Below are positions 31,380 to 42,529 of a DNA stretch of 64,000 nucleotides, piece by piece. The notes beneath the pieces were generated by a model. The model did no database searches and was not told the DNA's origin. It saw only the letters and a list, made by a program, of their open reading frames with translations. The DNA lies in the NCBI GenBank assembly GCA_033557465.1, contig CM066037.1:208691156-208755155 (forward strand). Reading direction: 5' to 3'. The position numbers were made by a program, and so were the translations under genes. Source of the DNA: Ichthyophis bannanicus (lineage: Eukaryota; Chordata; Amphibia; Gymnophiona; Ichthyophiidae). Every line of letters begins with the position of its first letter. The stretch's first letter is position 1.

Positions 31380-32503
31380 CTACCTCTCGAGGCAGTAATG
31401 GGCCGCAAAAGTCTGGCTTGAAGACCAAGTAGCGGCCCGGCAGATGTCTGCCAACGGAACAGAGCGGAGATGGGCTACTGACGCAGCCTTCGCCCTGACA
31501 CGGTGGGCCGTGACTCGACCCTGCAAGGAGAGGCCGGCTGCCCTGTACGCCCAGGCGATACAGTCTGCTACCCAAATGGACAGGGTACGCTTGGACACAG
31601 GTAACCCCAGCTTCTTAGGGTCAAAAGATACGAAGAGCTGAACAGCCCTTCGATGCCCCTGCGTACGATCAATGTAGAAAGACAACGTCCTCCTACAGTC
31701 CAGGGTATGCAAGACCATCTCAGCCCGGCTGGCATGCGGCCTGGGAAAGAAGGTCGGAAGAACCACCTTCTGATTGAGGTGGAAGGAGGAGACAACCTTT
31801 GGAAGGAACTTAGGATGCGTCTGTAAGACCACCCTGTTCCTATAGAACCGTGTGTATGGTCTATCAGAAACCAGAGCCTGTATTTCACTCACTCGCCTGA
31901 CCGAGGTAAGAGCCACCAAGAACAATGCCTTCAAGGAAAGGAAGCGTAAATTACAGGTAGCCATCGGCTCAAACAGTGGGCGAGTAAGCTGTTGCAAGAC
32001 CACATTCAAATACCACTCAGGGGCTGGTGGACGAATCGGAGGCTTGAGCAAAAGCAGGCCTGAGGAAGCGGGCCACTAAGGGGTGGACCGACAGAGACTG
32101 GCCCTCCACCGGTGAGTGGTGTGCTGACAGAGCACTGAGGTGGACCCGAACAGAGTTAGATTTAAGGCCTAGGTCCGACAGGTGAAGCAGATACTGCAGC
32201 ACCACTGGTACCAGGCACGAAAACGGATCCTTTTGGCGCTGGGCACACCAGGTGGAGAACCTACGCCACTTGGGGGGCATACGATTTCCGGGTGGATTGT
32301 CTCCTAGAGGCCAAAACCACCTCCTCCAATTCCCTAGGTAGAAGTAAGGGGGCTAGAACTACCCTTTCAGCAGCCAGGCCATCAAATGTAGAGACTGGAG
32401 GTTGGGGTGCAGGAGAGATCCCTGATCCTGAGACAGGAGATCGGGTTGCACCCCCCGAGGGAGTGAAGTGTCCACCGCCAATTGCAGAAGGAGTGGAAAC
32501 CAC
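31380..32503 (-). pseudogene. DIRS copy B tyrosine recombinase
   Basis: The catalytic part (31380-32051, 223 codons open) has Arg in TSVRRVSEIQ, HxxR in TAHRVRAKA and the nucleophile Tyr in FAAHYCLER, all intact. The N-terminal part (32503-32017) lies in two other frames: QSTRKSYAPQ, then WRRFSTWCAQRQ and LGLKSNSVRVHLSAL. Two frameshifts therefore separate the core-binding region from the catalytic domain. Confidence 0.84.
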
Positions 32504-32514
32504 GGTTGCCTCAG

Positions 32515-33500
32515 CTACCTGGAGGCTACCAGGATCAACGAGGCCCTGTCCCGAAGAACCTTGAATAGGTTACGGGCCACTAGAGGCGTTGGAGGAAACG
32601 CATACAGCTGGCCCGTAGACCAAGAGATTAGGAAGGCGTCTGCTGCAGAGGACGCTGCAGAGGACGCGGTTGTCTGGAACAGAACCTGGGCAGCTGACGG
32701 TTCAGTGGACTGGCAAAGAGATCGATGGTTGGAAGACCCCATTTTAGGAAGATCTGCTGGAGCACTAGGGGATTCAACTGCCATTCATGAGGCTGTAGAA
32801 TCCTGCTCAACCTGTCTGCCAGGTAATTTTCTTGGCCAGGTAGGTAAACTGCCCTGAGGAACATGCCGTGCTTTACTGCAGAGGCGCACAGGGCCTGTGC
32901 TTCCTGACACAGAAGCCGGGATCCTGTACCTCCTTGTTTGTTCACATAGAACATTGCTACTTGGCTGTCCATCTGAATCAAGACAGACTGGTGAGAGAGG
33001 GCATGAGAGAAGGTTTGTAGAGCTAATCGAATAGCCCGCAACAACAACAGATTGATCTGCTGTGTGGCCTCCCAAGGGGACCAGAGGCCCTGAGTGCATG
33101 CCCCCTGGCAATGTGCACCCCAACCTTGAAGAGAAGCAACGGTTGTAAGCACCTGTGTGTGTGGTGGTGCCTGGAAAGGCACCCCTTTGATCAGGTTCGG
33201 GAGATGCATCCATCACTGCAGGGAGGCCACTAGTAGTTTGGACACTCTTACTTTGTCTCTTAAGTCCCCTGTGGCCTGTATCCACTGAGCCCTGAGGCAC
33301 CATTGAGCAGTCCGCATATGCAGATGAGCATTTGGAGTTACATGGACCGTGGATGCCATGTGGCCCAAAAGCCTCAGGAAATGTCTGGCAGAGCCAGAGA
33401 TCCACTGCGAAACTGCTGGGCCAGAGCCATCAGTCTGTGAGCCCTGTTCCCGGGCAAATAAGCCATTGCTTGTAGGGTATCCAACCTTGCCCCTATGAAC
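32515..33500 (-). pseudogene. DIRS copy B RNase H domain
   Basis: FQAPPHTQVLTTVASLQGWG, then LLLRAIRLALQTF and SVLIQMDSQVAMFYVNKQGG. Compared with copy C (TTDAS, LELRAI, HTDNQ) the catalytic Asp is Val, the Glu of LELRAI is Leu and the second Asp motif is MDSQ, so RNase H is dead. The segment continues into the connection AVYLPGQENYLADRLSRIL and the linker toward the recombinase. Confidence 0.8.
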
Positions 33501-33511
33501 TCTAAGTCCTA

Positions 33512-34442
33512 CCCCAGAGCCTGTTGTTTGTTAAGCTTTTCCTGTCCTTGCCTGCCTGAGTGACTCCTCCCCCTGTGTGTGTGGTAGCCATTTTGAATTA
33601 ATCTCTCTCCCCAGAGCCTGCTGTTAAGCTTTTTCCTGTCCTTGCCTGCCTGAGTGACTCCTCCCCCTGACCCCCTCCCCCTGAGGTATCCTGTAACCTT
33701 GTTCCTGTTTTCTCCACGTGTGCATAGGCTGTTTTAGTTTGCTTTTCTCTGATCAGAGAAAGGCTGAACTTTTACAGAGCTCTGCTAGTGAGTGGATTTT
33801 TGCCTCCTGGGACATCTTACTGTGAGTTCTAGCTGTTTATTTAATTATTTACTGTTTGTCTAACTGTTGTTTGTTTAATTATTTAGTGTTGGTCTTAGTG
33901 GTGTGGCAAGTTTCAGCCTTCTCAGCTGTACTTACCTTGCCTCTCTCAACTGGGCTTTGTGTGGTAGCCATTTTGAATTAATCTCTCTCCCCAGAGCCTG
34001 TTGTTTGTTAAGCTTTTCCTGTCCTTGCCTGCCTGAGTGACTCCTCCCCCTGTGTGTGTGGTAGCCATTTTGAATTAATCTCTCTCCCCAGAGCCTGCTG
34101 TTAAGCTTTTTCCTGTCCTTGCCTGCCTGAGTGACTCCTCCCCCTGACCCCCTCCCCCTGAGGTATCCTGTAACCTTGTTCCTGTTTTCTCCACGTGTGC
34201 ATAGGCTGTTTTAGTTTGCTTTTCTCTGATCAGAGAAAGGCTGAACTTTTACAGAGCTCTGCTAGTGAGTGGATTTTTGCCTCCTGGGACATCTTACTGT
34301 GAGTTCTAGCTGTTTATTTAATTATTTACTGTTTGTCTAACTGTTGTTTGTTTAATTATTTAGTGTTGGTCTTAGTGGTGTGCAAGTTTCAGCCTTCTCA
34401 GCTGTACTTACCTTGCCTCTCTCAACTGGGCTTTGTGTGGTA
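33512..34442 (+). promoter_or_regulatory. Two tandem 477-bp 5' units of CR1 (promoter-like)
   Basis: CCCCAGAGCCTGTTGTTTGT starts at 33512 and again at 33989, and the units are nearly identical to about 34442. Each unit itself starts with a duplicated sub-unit of about 75 bases (CAGAGCCTG...TGAGTGACTCCTCCCCCTG) separated by AGCCATTTTGAATTAATC. GCCATTTTG is a YY1-type core. The arrangement resembles the tandem promoter monomers of rodent L1; promoter function is inferred. Confidence 0.75.
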
Positions 34443-34769
34443 CCCCCATCCCCCTGCTGAGGGTTCAGGACAGGGTACCTTGTAACTGCCCTCTTTAATA
34501 GGACTTATCTCCCCCCCTCCCTCCCCAGCACCCACCCACCCCTGGGGTAATTGTAGTTTTATAGGTACGTGGACATCTTAGAGGAAAGGGGCTGCTCTCA
34601 GGTGCAGCTCTTAATCCAAATCAGTCATACACAGAGGACCTGTGATTAATTAGCTTCAGGTACACAGGGTGTATTAGGGGTATTAGATACACTTTTATTA
34701 GTATAAGCATCTACACCAATCCTTATTATATACCGATTTAAAAGACCTAAACACAAGCTTTAAACTAAG

Positions 34770-35690
34770 ATGCAGTCAGAGGTCCAGCAACGAGATGGGG
34801 GTTCTCCAGTCTTTTGCATCGAGTGTCACATGTATGATTATCTCCCAGTTGGTGAGAGGTCCTACATATGCACTAAGTGCAGGGAGCTCTTTGCTCTTAG
34901 GGAACGAGTCCGTTCTCTAGAGGCTAGAGTAGCAGACCTGGAAGACATAAGAAAGACAGAGAAGTACATGGACGAGACCTACAGGGATATAGTCCTGAAG
35001 TCCCACCTCCAGTCTGGCAGCATCCCTGTTGCCATGGAGGAGAGAGGTCACGTGACAGGAGAGCATCACCCTGGTGTGGCAGGAAGTGATCCTGTAACTA
35101 GGACCTGTCCTCCAGGTGATGTAAAACCCTCTCGCACCGAGGACGTTTCTCCAGGGCCATGTCCCCATGAGGGGAGGGTCAGGACAGCTGTTATAGTTGG
35201 TGATTCAATCATTAGGAATGTAGATAGCTGGGTGGCTGGTGGACGTGAGGATCGCCTGGTAACATGCCTGCCTGGTGCGAAGGTAGCAGATCTCACGCAC
35301 CGCCTAGATAGGATCATAGATAGTGCTGGGGGGGAGTCTGCTGTCTTGGTACATGTTGGTACCAATGACATAGGAAAATGTGGTAGGGAAGTTCTGGAGG
35401 CTAAATTTAAGCTTTTAGGTAGGAAGTTGAAATCCAGAACTTCCAGGATAGCGTTCTCCGAAATGCTTCCTGTTCCACGTGCAGGACCCAAAAGACAGGC
35501 AGAGCTCCGGAGTCTCAATGCGTGGATGAGACAATGGTGCAAGGATGAGGGTTTTGGATTTGCTAGGAACTGGGGAACATTCTGGGGAAAGGGGGGGCTC
35601 TTCCGAAGGGATGGGCTTCACCTTAATCAGGATGGGACCAGACTGCTGGCATTAACCTTTAAAAAAGAGATAGAGAAGCTTTTAAACTAG
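34770..35690 (+). CDS. CR1 ORF1 protein with SGNH esterase domain
   Basis: 306 uninterrupted codons. The N-terminal Cys-rich segment (CIECHMYDY, CTKCRELFAL) resembles a zinc-binding motif, followed by a short coiled coil (LRERVRSLEARVADLED, residues about 45-62). The C-terminal half is the SGNH hydrolase fold known from CR1 ORF1: block I VGDSIIRN (catalytic Ser), block III HVGTNDIG, block V RDGLHLNQDG (Asp and His). It binds element RNA in the cytoplasmic particle. The start is ATG at 34770. All catalytic blocks are intact, so this ORF could still be translated if transcribed. Confidence 0.88.
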   Translation: MQSEVQQRDGGSPVFCIECHMYDYLPVGERSYICTKCRELFALRERVRSLEARVADLEDIRKTEKYMDETYRDIVLKSHLQSGSIPVAMEERGHVTGEHHPGVAGSDPVTRTCPPGDVKPSRTEDVSPGPCPHEGRVRTAVIVGDSIIRNVDSWVAGGREDRLVTCLPGAKVADLTHRLDRIIDSAGGESAVLVHVGTNDIGKCGREVLEAKFKLLGRKLKSRTSRIAFSEMLPVPRAGPKRQAELRSLNAWMRQWCKDEGFGFARNWGTFWGKGGLFRRDGLHLNQDGTRLLALTFKKEIEKLLN

Positions 35691-35748
35691 AAAATAGGGG
35701 AAAGCCGACAGTCACCCAGGAGCGCACGGTTCGGACACAAAGGTATCC

Positions 35749-38698
35749 TTGAAGGATACTACCAAAAGCAGTGAGGTTCCAAAAGGGAGTATAGTAGCCC
35801 AAATGCCCTTGAGTAAGGAGCAGACAGAGCATAAAGATTCCCCATTACCCATGCCTACCAATAGCCAGATTAATATTAATAAAATACAGTCTCTAAAATG
35901 CTTGTATGCCAATGCTAGAAGTCTAAACAATAAGATGGGAGAATTAGAATATATAGCATTAAATGAGAGGTTAGATATGATTGCACTCTCAGAGACATGG
36001 TGGAAGGAGGATAACCAGTGGGACACTGTGATACCTGGATACAAACTATATCGTAATGATAGAGCTGAACAAATTGGTGGAGGGGTTGCGCTCTATGTTA
36101 GAGAGGGCATTGAGTCAGAAAGGATTAAAGTTTTGCAGGGAACAAAATATGCTGTAGAATCTCTATGGATTGAAATTCCATTTATGAAGGGGAAGGTGAT
36201 GGCAGTGGGAGTATACTATCGACCACCTGGCCAGAATGAACAAATGGATGATGAAATGCTCAAAGAAATCAAGGAAGCTAACAAAAGCCACAACAGAGTA
36301 GTAATAATGGGTGATTTCAATTACCCCGGTATCGACTGGGACAGTGTCACAGCAGGACAAGCTAAAGAGATAAAGTTTCTAGATGAAATGAATGACTGCT
36401 TCTTGGAGCAGCTGGTTCATGAACCGACCAGAGGGGAAGCCATACTGGACCTAGTCCTTAGTGGAACGCCAGATCTGGTGCAAGAAATAAGGGTGTTGGG
36501 ACCACTTGGCAATAGTGATCATAGTATGATCATGTTTGATTTAATCAGTGGAGGACAGATAGTAAAGGAATCCACAGTACTACCTTTTAACTTTCAAAAG
36601 GGTGACTATGATAGAATGAGGAATATAGTTCGGAAAAAACTAAAAGGAGCGGTTCCAAAGGTTAAAGACTTACAGCAAGCTTGGGTGTTATTTAAAAATA
36701 CTATCCTCGAAGCCCAGACCAGCTGTATTCCACGCATTAAGAAAAGTGGAAGAAAGTCCAAAAAACTGCCAGCATGGTTTAAAGGTGAGGTCAGAGAGGC
36801 TGTTGCTGCCAAAAGAGCAACCTTCAGAAAATGGAAAAAAAGAGCCAAATGATGAAAACTGGAAACAGCACAAGCACTGGCAAGCTAAATGCAAAGCATT
36901 GATAAGGCAGGCAAAGCGGGAATTTGAGAAGAAACTTGCTACGGAAGCAAAAACACGAAATAAAGACTTTTTCAAGTACATTCGTAGCAAAAGGCCTGTG
37001 AGAGAGTCAATTGGACCATTAGATGATAGAGGGGTAAAAGGTGCAATAAGAGGAGACAAGGCTATAGCAGAGAGACTGAATGAATTCTTTGCTTCGGTCT
37101 TTACTGAGGAAGATGTAGGGGTGTTACCCAAGACTGAAGTGGTATTTAAAGGTGATACTGCAGAGGAATTGAGAGAAATATCGCTACACCGGGAAGATAT
37201 ATTACAACTATTTGATAAACTGAATAGTAGCAAATCACCTGGACCGGATGGTATACATCCCAGAGTGTTGAAAGAACTGAAATATGAGATTGCAGACCTG
37301 TTATTGGTAATCTGTGAACTTTCATTAAAATCATCTGTAATACCTGAAGATTGGAGGGTCGCCAACGTAACACCAATTTTTAAAAAGGGTTCCAGGGGTG
37401 ACCCGGGAAATTACAGACCGGTGAGCCTGACGTCAGTACCAGGGAAAATGGTAGAAGCCATCATAAAGAACAAAATTACACAGCATGTAGATAGTCATGG
37501 CCTAATGGGAGACAGCCAACATGGCTTTAGACAAGGAAGATCTTGTCTTACTAATCTGATCTGTTTTTTTGAAGGTGTGCATAAACAGGTAGACAAAGGT
37601 GAGTCGGTTGATATAGTGTATCTGGACTTTCAGAAAGCTTTTGACAAGGTCCCCCATCAGAGACTTTTGGCGAAGCTAAAAAGTCATGGGATAGGAGGCA
37701 GTGTACTATTGTGGATCGGGAACTGGTTAAAAGATAGAAAGCAGAGGGTAGGGCTAAATGGCCAATATTCCCAATGGAAAAAGGTGAATAGTGGAGTACC
37801 CCAGGGATCTGTACTGGGTCCGCTACTTTTTGACATATTCATAAATGACCTGGAAAAGGGAATAACTAGTGAGGTAATCAAATTTGCAGATGACACAAAA
37901 CTGTTTAAAGTTGTTAAAACCCAAGAGGATTGTTGAAAACTGCAGGAGGATCTGGATAAATTGGAAGACTGGGCATCCAAATGGCAGATGAAATTTAATG
38001 TGGACAAGTGCAAAGTTATGCACCTAGGAAAGAACAACCCACACTATAGTTACAAGATGCAAGGCTCCACATTAGAAACCACCACCCAGGAAAAAGATTT
38101 AGGAGTCATCGTGGATAACATGTTAAAACCCTCCGCCCAGTGTGCAGCGGCGGCCAAGAAAGCAAATAGAATGCTAGGTATCATAAGGAAAGGGATGGAG
38201 AATAAAACAAAGGATATTATAATGCCTCTGTATCGCTCCATGGTACGACCGCACCTTGAATATTGTGTGCAATTCTGGTCACCGTATCTTAAAAAGGACA
38301 TAGAGTTATTAGAAAAAGTACAGAGAAGAGCCACCAAATTGGTGAAGGGGATGGAAGGCTACTCCTATGAAGAGAGGCTAAAAAGGTTAGGGCTCTTTAA
38401 CCTAGAAAAGAGGCGGCTGAGGGGAGATATGATAGAGGTGTATAAATTAATGAATGGAGTGGAACGGATAAACGTGGATAAATTGTTTACGCTATCAGAA
38501 TATAGAAGGACTAGGGGGCATGTAATGAAGCTACAGGGTAAACTATTTAAGACAAATAGGAGAAAATATTTCTTCTCTCAACGTGTAATCAAACTCTGGA
38601 ATCTGTTACCGGAGGATGTAGTAAGGGCTGTTAGTATAGCTGGGTTTAAAAAAGGTTTGGACAAGTTCCTGGAGGAAAGGTCCATAAACCACTATTAA
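35749..38698 (+). pseudogene. CR1 ORF2 (endonuclease and reverse transcriptase), two lesions
   Basis: Endonuclease at 35749-36600: CLYANARSLNNKMGELE, ALSETWWKED, GGVALYVREGIE, VIMGDFNYPGIDWDS and GNSDHSMI. Reverse transcriptase: [78 protein letters not shown] and KFADDTKLF, then the C-terminal region to 38698 ([19 protein letters not shown]). Lesion 1 is a frameshift in a seven-A run at about 36834-36840, where frames 35749-36852 and 36746-37936 overlap. Lesion 2 is a single TGA at 37934-37936, after which the same frame continues. All catalytic residues are kept. Confidence 0.9.
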
Positions 38699-38878
38699 AA
38701 AGGGACCCAGGATATCAATGCTTGGCCTAGTACAAGCACTGCAGAACCTGTGTCTTTTGGTGAAACTGCTAGGTACGTATGACCTAGATTGGCCACTGTT
38801 GGAAACAGGATGCTGGGCTTGATGGACCTCGGTCTGACCCAGTATGGCATTTCTTATGTTCTTATGTTCTTATGTTCC

Positions 38879-39590
38879 TGTGAGGGGAGCAAAGTGGACT
38901 TTGCGAAGTTTATGACGAAGCCCAGGAGCTGGAGAAGAGACACAGTGCGAAGAGTGGCTTGTCTGGCCTCCTGTGGAGACTGACCCCTGATGAGCCAATC
39001 GTCCAGGTATGGAAAGACAAAGATGTCCTGGTTTCTGAGATAGGCCGCCACCACCGCCAGGCATTTGGGGAAAACCCTGGGTGCGGAGGTTAGGCCAAAT
39101 GGAAGTACCCTGTACTGAAAATGTTTTCCTCCCACTACAAATCTTAGATATTGTCTGTGGTCTGGATGAATGAGGACGTGAGTATAAGCATCCTTTAGGT
39201 CTAAGGAGCATAGCCAATCTCCCTGCTGGAGGTAGGGCAGCAGTATTCCAAGGGTAAGCATCTTGAACTTTTCCCTCTCCAGGAACTTGTTGAAATTTCG
39301 CAAGTCTAGGATGGGCCTGAGGCCTCCTGTCCTTTTTGGTACCAGAAAGTACCTGGAATAGAAGCCTCGTCCTATCAGGTGGTGAGGCACTGGTTCCACC
39401 GCCTGCTCCTGTAGAAGACTTGCCAACTCCTGAAGGAGGAGGTTCCTGTGCAGAGGGAGTCTTGGAGGCTCCCCTGGAAAATAGGAGGGGGCAACTGGTT
39501 GAAGTGGAGCAAGTAGCCTTTGTGGACTATGCTCAGCACCCAGGCATCCCCTGTTATAGCTGACCATCTGTGGATGTACAGTGTCAACCG
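38879..39590 (-). pseudogene. DIRS copy B reverse transcriptase
   Basis: Motifs FYSRYFLVPKRTGGLRPI, LDLRNFNKFLEREKFKML, LCSLDLKDAYTHVLIHPD, FQYRVLPFGLTSAPRVFPKC and FVFPYLDDWLIRG (catalytic YLDD) lie in one open frame (39567-38879). It is cut off by the CR1 insertion. The domain is well preserved; the upstream start region is frameshifted near 39590. Confidence 0.85.
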
Positions 39591-41091
39591 GCCTCCTGTG
39601 CTGAGTGGAGCCAGCTGTGGGGAGAGGCTATGCAGTGGGAGTCAAAACCCCGCTCCCTGCTGTGCAGGAGCCGGAGCTGGCGGCTTGGGGGTTTTCTGCC
39701 TACGGGGCTCATGTCCCTGCCCCTTGGCCTGCTGACCCTGTTGGGGAGCTGTAGAGGCCTGGAATTGAGGGTAGGATTTGTAGGCAGAGGCCTTCCTCGG
39801 GTAAAAGGGCTTTTTCCCCGAGCCCTTCTTTTTCTGAGAAGGGGCAGAAGTCTTCCTGGACAGCCTTGTCCTGGTGAGAGTCTCAGTCTCGATTTCTGCA
39901 GCCTTTTCAACCATGGGTTTGCCAAAGAGGTTCTCACCCCGGCAAGGGACATCGACCAACTTGTCCTGGACCCATGGCTCGAGGTCCGATGACTATAGCC
40001 AGGCCTGATGGCATGCACCGATGCCGGCCACTGCTACTCGGGCCGAAGCCTCGAAGCCATCATATGCTGCTCGAGATATAAACTTCAAGCACTCCCGAAT
40101 CCCCGATGACAAAGCCTTGAACCTCTGCAAAGGTTCCTCGGAGAGGCCAGCAGAGAACCCGGAAATCTCCTTTGCCAGGTCTTGGAGGTATATGCCGGTA
40201 AGTCTGGACACGGCAAGCCAGCATAGAGCCCTGGAAGCACTTTCTACCGAGGGCATCTAGGTTCCGGGCCTCCCTGCCGGGGGGCACCGAGGAGTGCATC
40301 TTCTGACTCTTCAGACAATGCATGGCCGATTCCACAACCATGGAGTGGTGCAGTAGCTGTGCCTTCTGGAACCCAGGGCTCTTACAGACTCGATATATGG
40401 AATCGACCCGTTTGCTGAGAACCGGCGCCGAGGCGGTGCCTCCCACATACGGAAGAGCAGCCGTTCCAGCATCAGAGGAACCGGTACAGTAAAGGCCTCC
40501 TTCGGTGGGGAGTCATACTGGAGGGCCTCGAGCTCCTTGGATCGAGGCTCCTCCTCGGGATCCGCGGGGAAGGCCAAGGCCTTGGCCATGTCCCTCACGA
40601 AGTCCGAGAACCGGGTATCCTCTGGGGGGGACCTTCTCCAAGGCTCGGACTCCAGTGAGTCCGATGGGACGCACCGGCAATTTGGCAGGCCTCTCCGGCT
40701 CCGAGGACCTGGGACGGCGGTCAGGGTTATGCGACCTGGCCCTCGAGGGACCAAGAGCGTCCACCGACACCGCCCTCGCTGGTTTCTTCTTCCTTTTGTG
40801 TTCCCGCGAGGGAGACCCCCGCTCAGAGGAGCCCCGACGATGCTCGGGGTTGGACTCCCGAGACGTCGAGGCCTCTGACGAAGTCCGGGCCTGGCTGGAC
40901 GCGGAGTCAGAGAAGATCCTTTCTCGTTGATGTTGACAGCTCCTCAGCGCCTTAGAGGACATTTTGCCACACGGGCCACAGATCATCAGGTCATGATCGG
41001 GCACGAGGCACCGGAGGCAGCAGTCGTGTGTGTCGGTGAGAGACATCAGTTTCTTACACCGATCACACTTCTTGAACCCGCTGGCAGCCAT
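39584..41091 (-). pseudogene. DIRS copy B gag-like protein
   Basis: It starts at ATG 41091: ASGFKKCDRCKKLMSLTDTH, then CCLRCLVPDHDLMIC, a CxxC-H-CxxC-H-C cluster shared with copies A and C. A Ser/Arg-rich linker and a conserved central domain follow (40446-40060: MHCLKSQKMHSSVPPGREAR), then a basic C-terminus (ENLFGKPMVEKAAEIETETL). The frame changes at about 40513, 40400 and 40000. Confidence 0.75.
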
Positions 41092-41497
41092 CGGGGGAAA
41101 AAGGCCCCTGCAAGGTCAAAAGACCGGGCTGCCAGTGAAAAAGAAGAAAAGTGCGAACGCTAGTCTCGAAGGACAAAAAATGAAAAAGTAGCTCCGGGCT
41201 CAATACCGGTATACCGTGCCCAGGCGGGAAGGGGAACCAGCGTCAAACCGGCAAAAAACCATGAATCTTCACAGGAAAAATCAACTTTTAACCGGGTGAC
41301 TAAGACACACGTCCGTCGGGCTCCGCGGAAAAAAGAAGATTGGGCAAGATGGCACCCTTGGGCTGGAAGGGGACCGCGCATGCGCGCTGCATTCCCAAAG
41401 GCTTTCTTTGAAAGCTGGGGAAATGCTCCGCACGAGGGCTCCGTCGGCGCCGACGTCACCCATATGTGAGGACTGACTTCCTGCTTGGTCCTGGAGA

Positions 41498-42529
41498 ATG
41501 TCTTTATGCAAGTTTGGATACTATAGCTCTAGCAAATCAGTTTAAAATAGGTGCAATTACGAAAAGCCAGCAAAAGATGAAAATCTACTCCATTACCTTT
41601 TTAAAACTAAGCTTTTAAATAATTGTGTAGTCTTCACATAGATCACTTTTAATATCATCACATTTTTAATACTATTATATGTTTTCATTTGATGAGCAGA
41701 TTAATGTAAATAATATTGGTGTTAGCAGAACTCTTCTTCTCTCCCTGCCATGCGGTTGGGTACTACTGAATGTTTTGAGATCTATAGTCTCGGTCAGTCC
41801 CTTAGTTTTTTTATTGAAGTATGTTCAAAATTTTTAATTTTTTCATTATCTATTCAAAAATTCCCAGTTTGAGCCCCCCCATTGCTACTCATGAAATCTA
41901 GAGATTATGGTCACCCCTTTTCCATTTATCATTCTTCTCACTCTAGTTCCATAACAATTTAGAGAGCATATCAGTTTGTCTCTCTCAGATAGGTGAGTTT
42001 TGAATTTAATCTCCTCGGTGCTTTTAAATTAAGCATATTTCTTTGATGTTAATTGGAATATCACTTTTAGCTCTGTGTATATATATATATTTTTTTTGGG
42101 GGGGGTTAATGTACTTAACGGTCTACTGATCAATTTAAATATTATGCTAAGCATTCAGTCCATATATATTTTATAATTTTATGGTTTTTACTATGATTTA
42201 TTTAAATTGTTGCTATTGGTTATTATTATTATTTAAAAGTTTGGTTCTTCTACATATTATCATTTTTAATTATTTATTATTTTTAACTACTATTTATGGA
42301 TAATGTTGGATTTTATCCTTTTACTTTGTTAGCTTATTAATCTATTTATGCGGATGTATGTCTTTTAAGGATGTTGTCCCCTGAAGAGGCTAACTGGCCG
42401 AAATACAAGTAGGGCTGACCCAAGACACAAATCAATAAAGGCTCTCGTTCCTACCAGTGGCATCTGCTTTCCTGTTTTTTTGTGCCCGGTGTTTGTTCCC
42501 CTTGTTTGTTAACTTCAGTGGTTATCCAG
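41498..42529. other. AT-rich unclassified repeat with a Penelope-like terminal segment
   Basis: No coding frame. A TA repeat and G run lie near 42078-42110. At 42376-42420 CCCCTGAAGAGGC...GGCCGAAATAC looks like a weak hammerhead core (CTGAAGA, GGC/GCC stem, GAAA), followed by an AATAAAGGC-type polyadenylation site (42434). This is the kind of end seen in Penelope-like or other ribozyme-bearing retroelements. Confidence 0.4.

Larger units (their letters stand above)
33512..38878 (+). mobile_element. Full-length CR1 LINE (copy 2)
   Basis: Two tandem 5' units, an esterase-type ORF1 (34770-35690), ORF2 (35749-38698) and a 3' UTR that ends in CTTATGTT octamer repeats (38847-38878), the typical CR1 terminus. 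It is inserted in DIRS copy B between the reverse transcriptase and the RNase H; the DIRS sequence resumes with at most 3 bp duplicated (CCT), as CR1 usually shows little or no target duplication. Only two lesions are visible in about 4 kb of coding sequence. Confidence 0.9.
30827..41497 (-). mobile_element. DIRS retrotransposon copy B with a full-length CR1 insertion
   Basis: Terminal inverted repeats of about 200 bp: CAGGAATCAGTCCTCACATA at 30868 matches the complement of TATGTGAGGACTGACTTCCT at 41463. The left repeat is followed by its own inverted copy at 31086-31140 (internal complementary region). Minus-strand order: gag (41091-39584), reverse transcriptase (39590-38879), CR1 insertion (33512-38878), RNase H, recombinase (to 31380). 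The recombinase keeps its catalytic residues, while RNase H has lost some. Confidence 0.87.

Noticed and set aside
42061..42110. Promoter-like TATA repeat
   Set aside because: Simple TA microsatellite followed by T and G runs in an AT-rich intron; no gene downstream.
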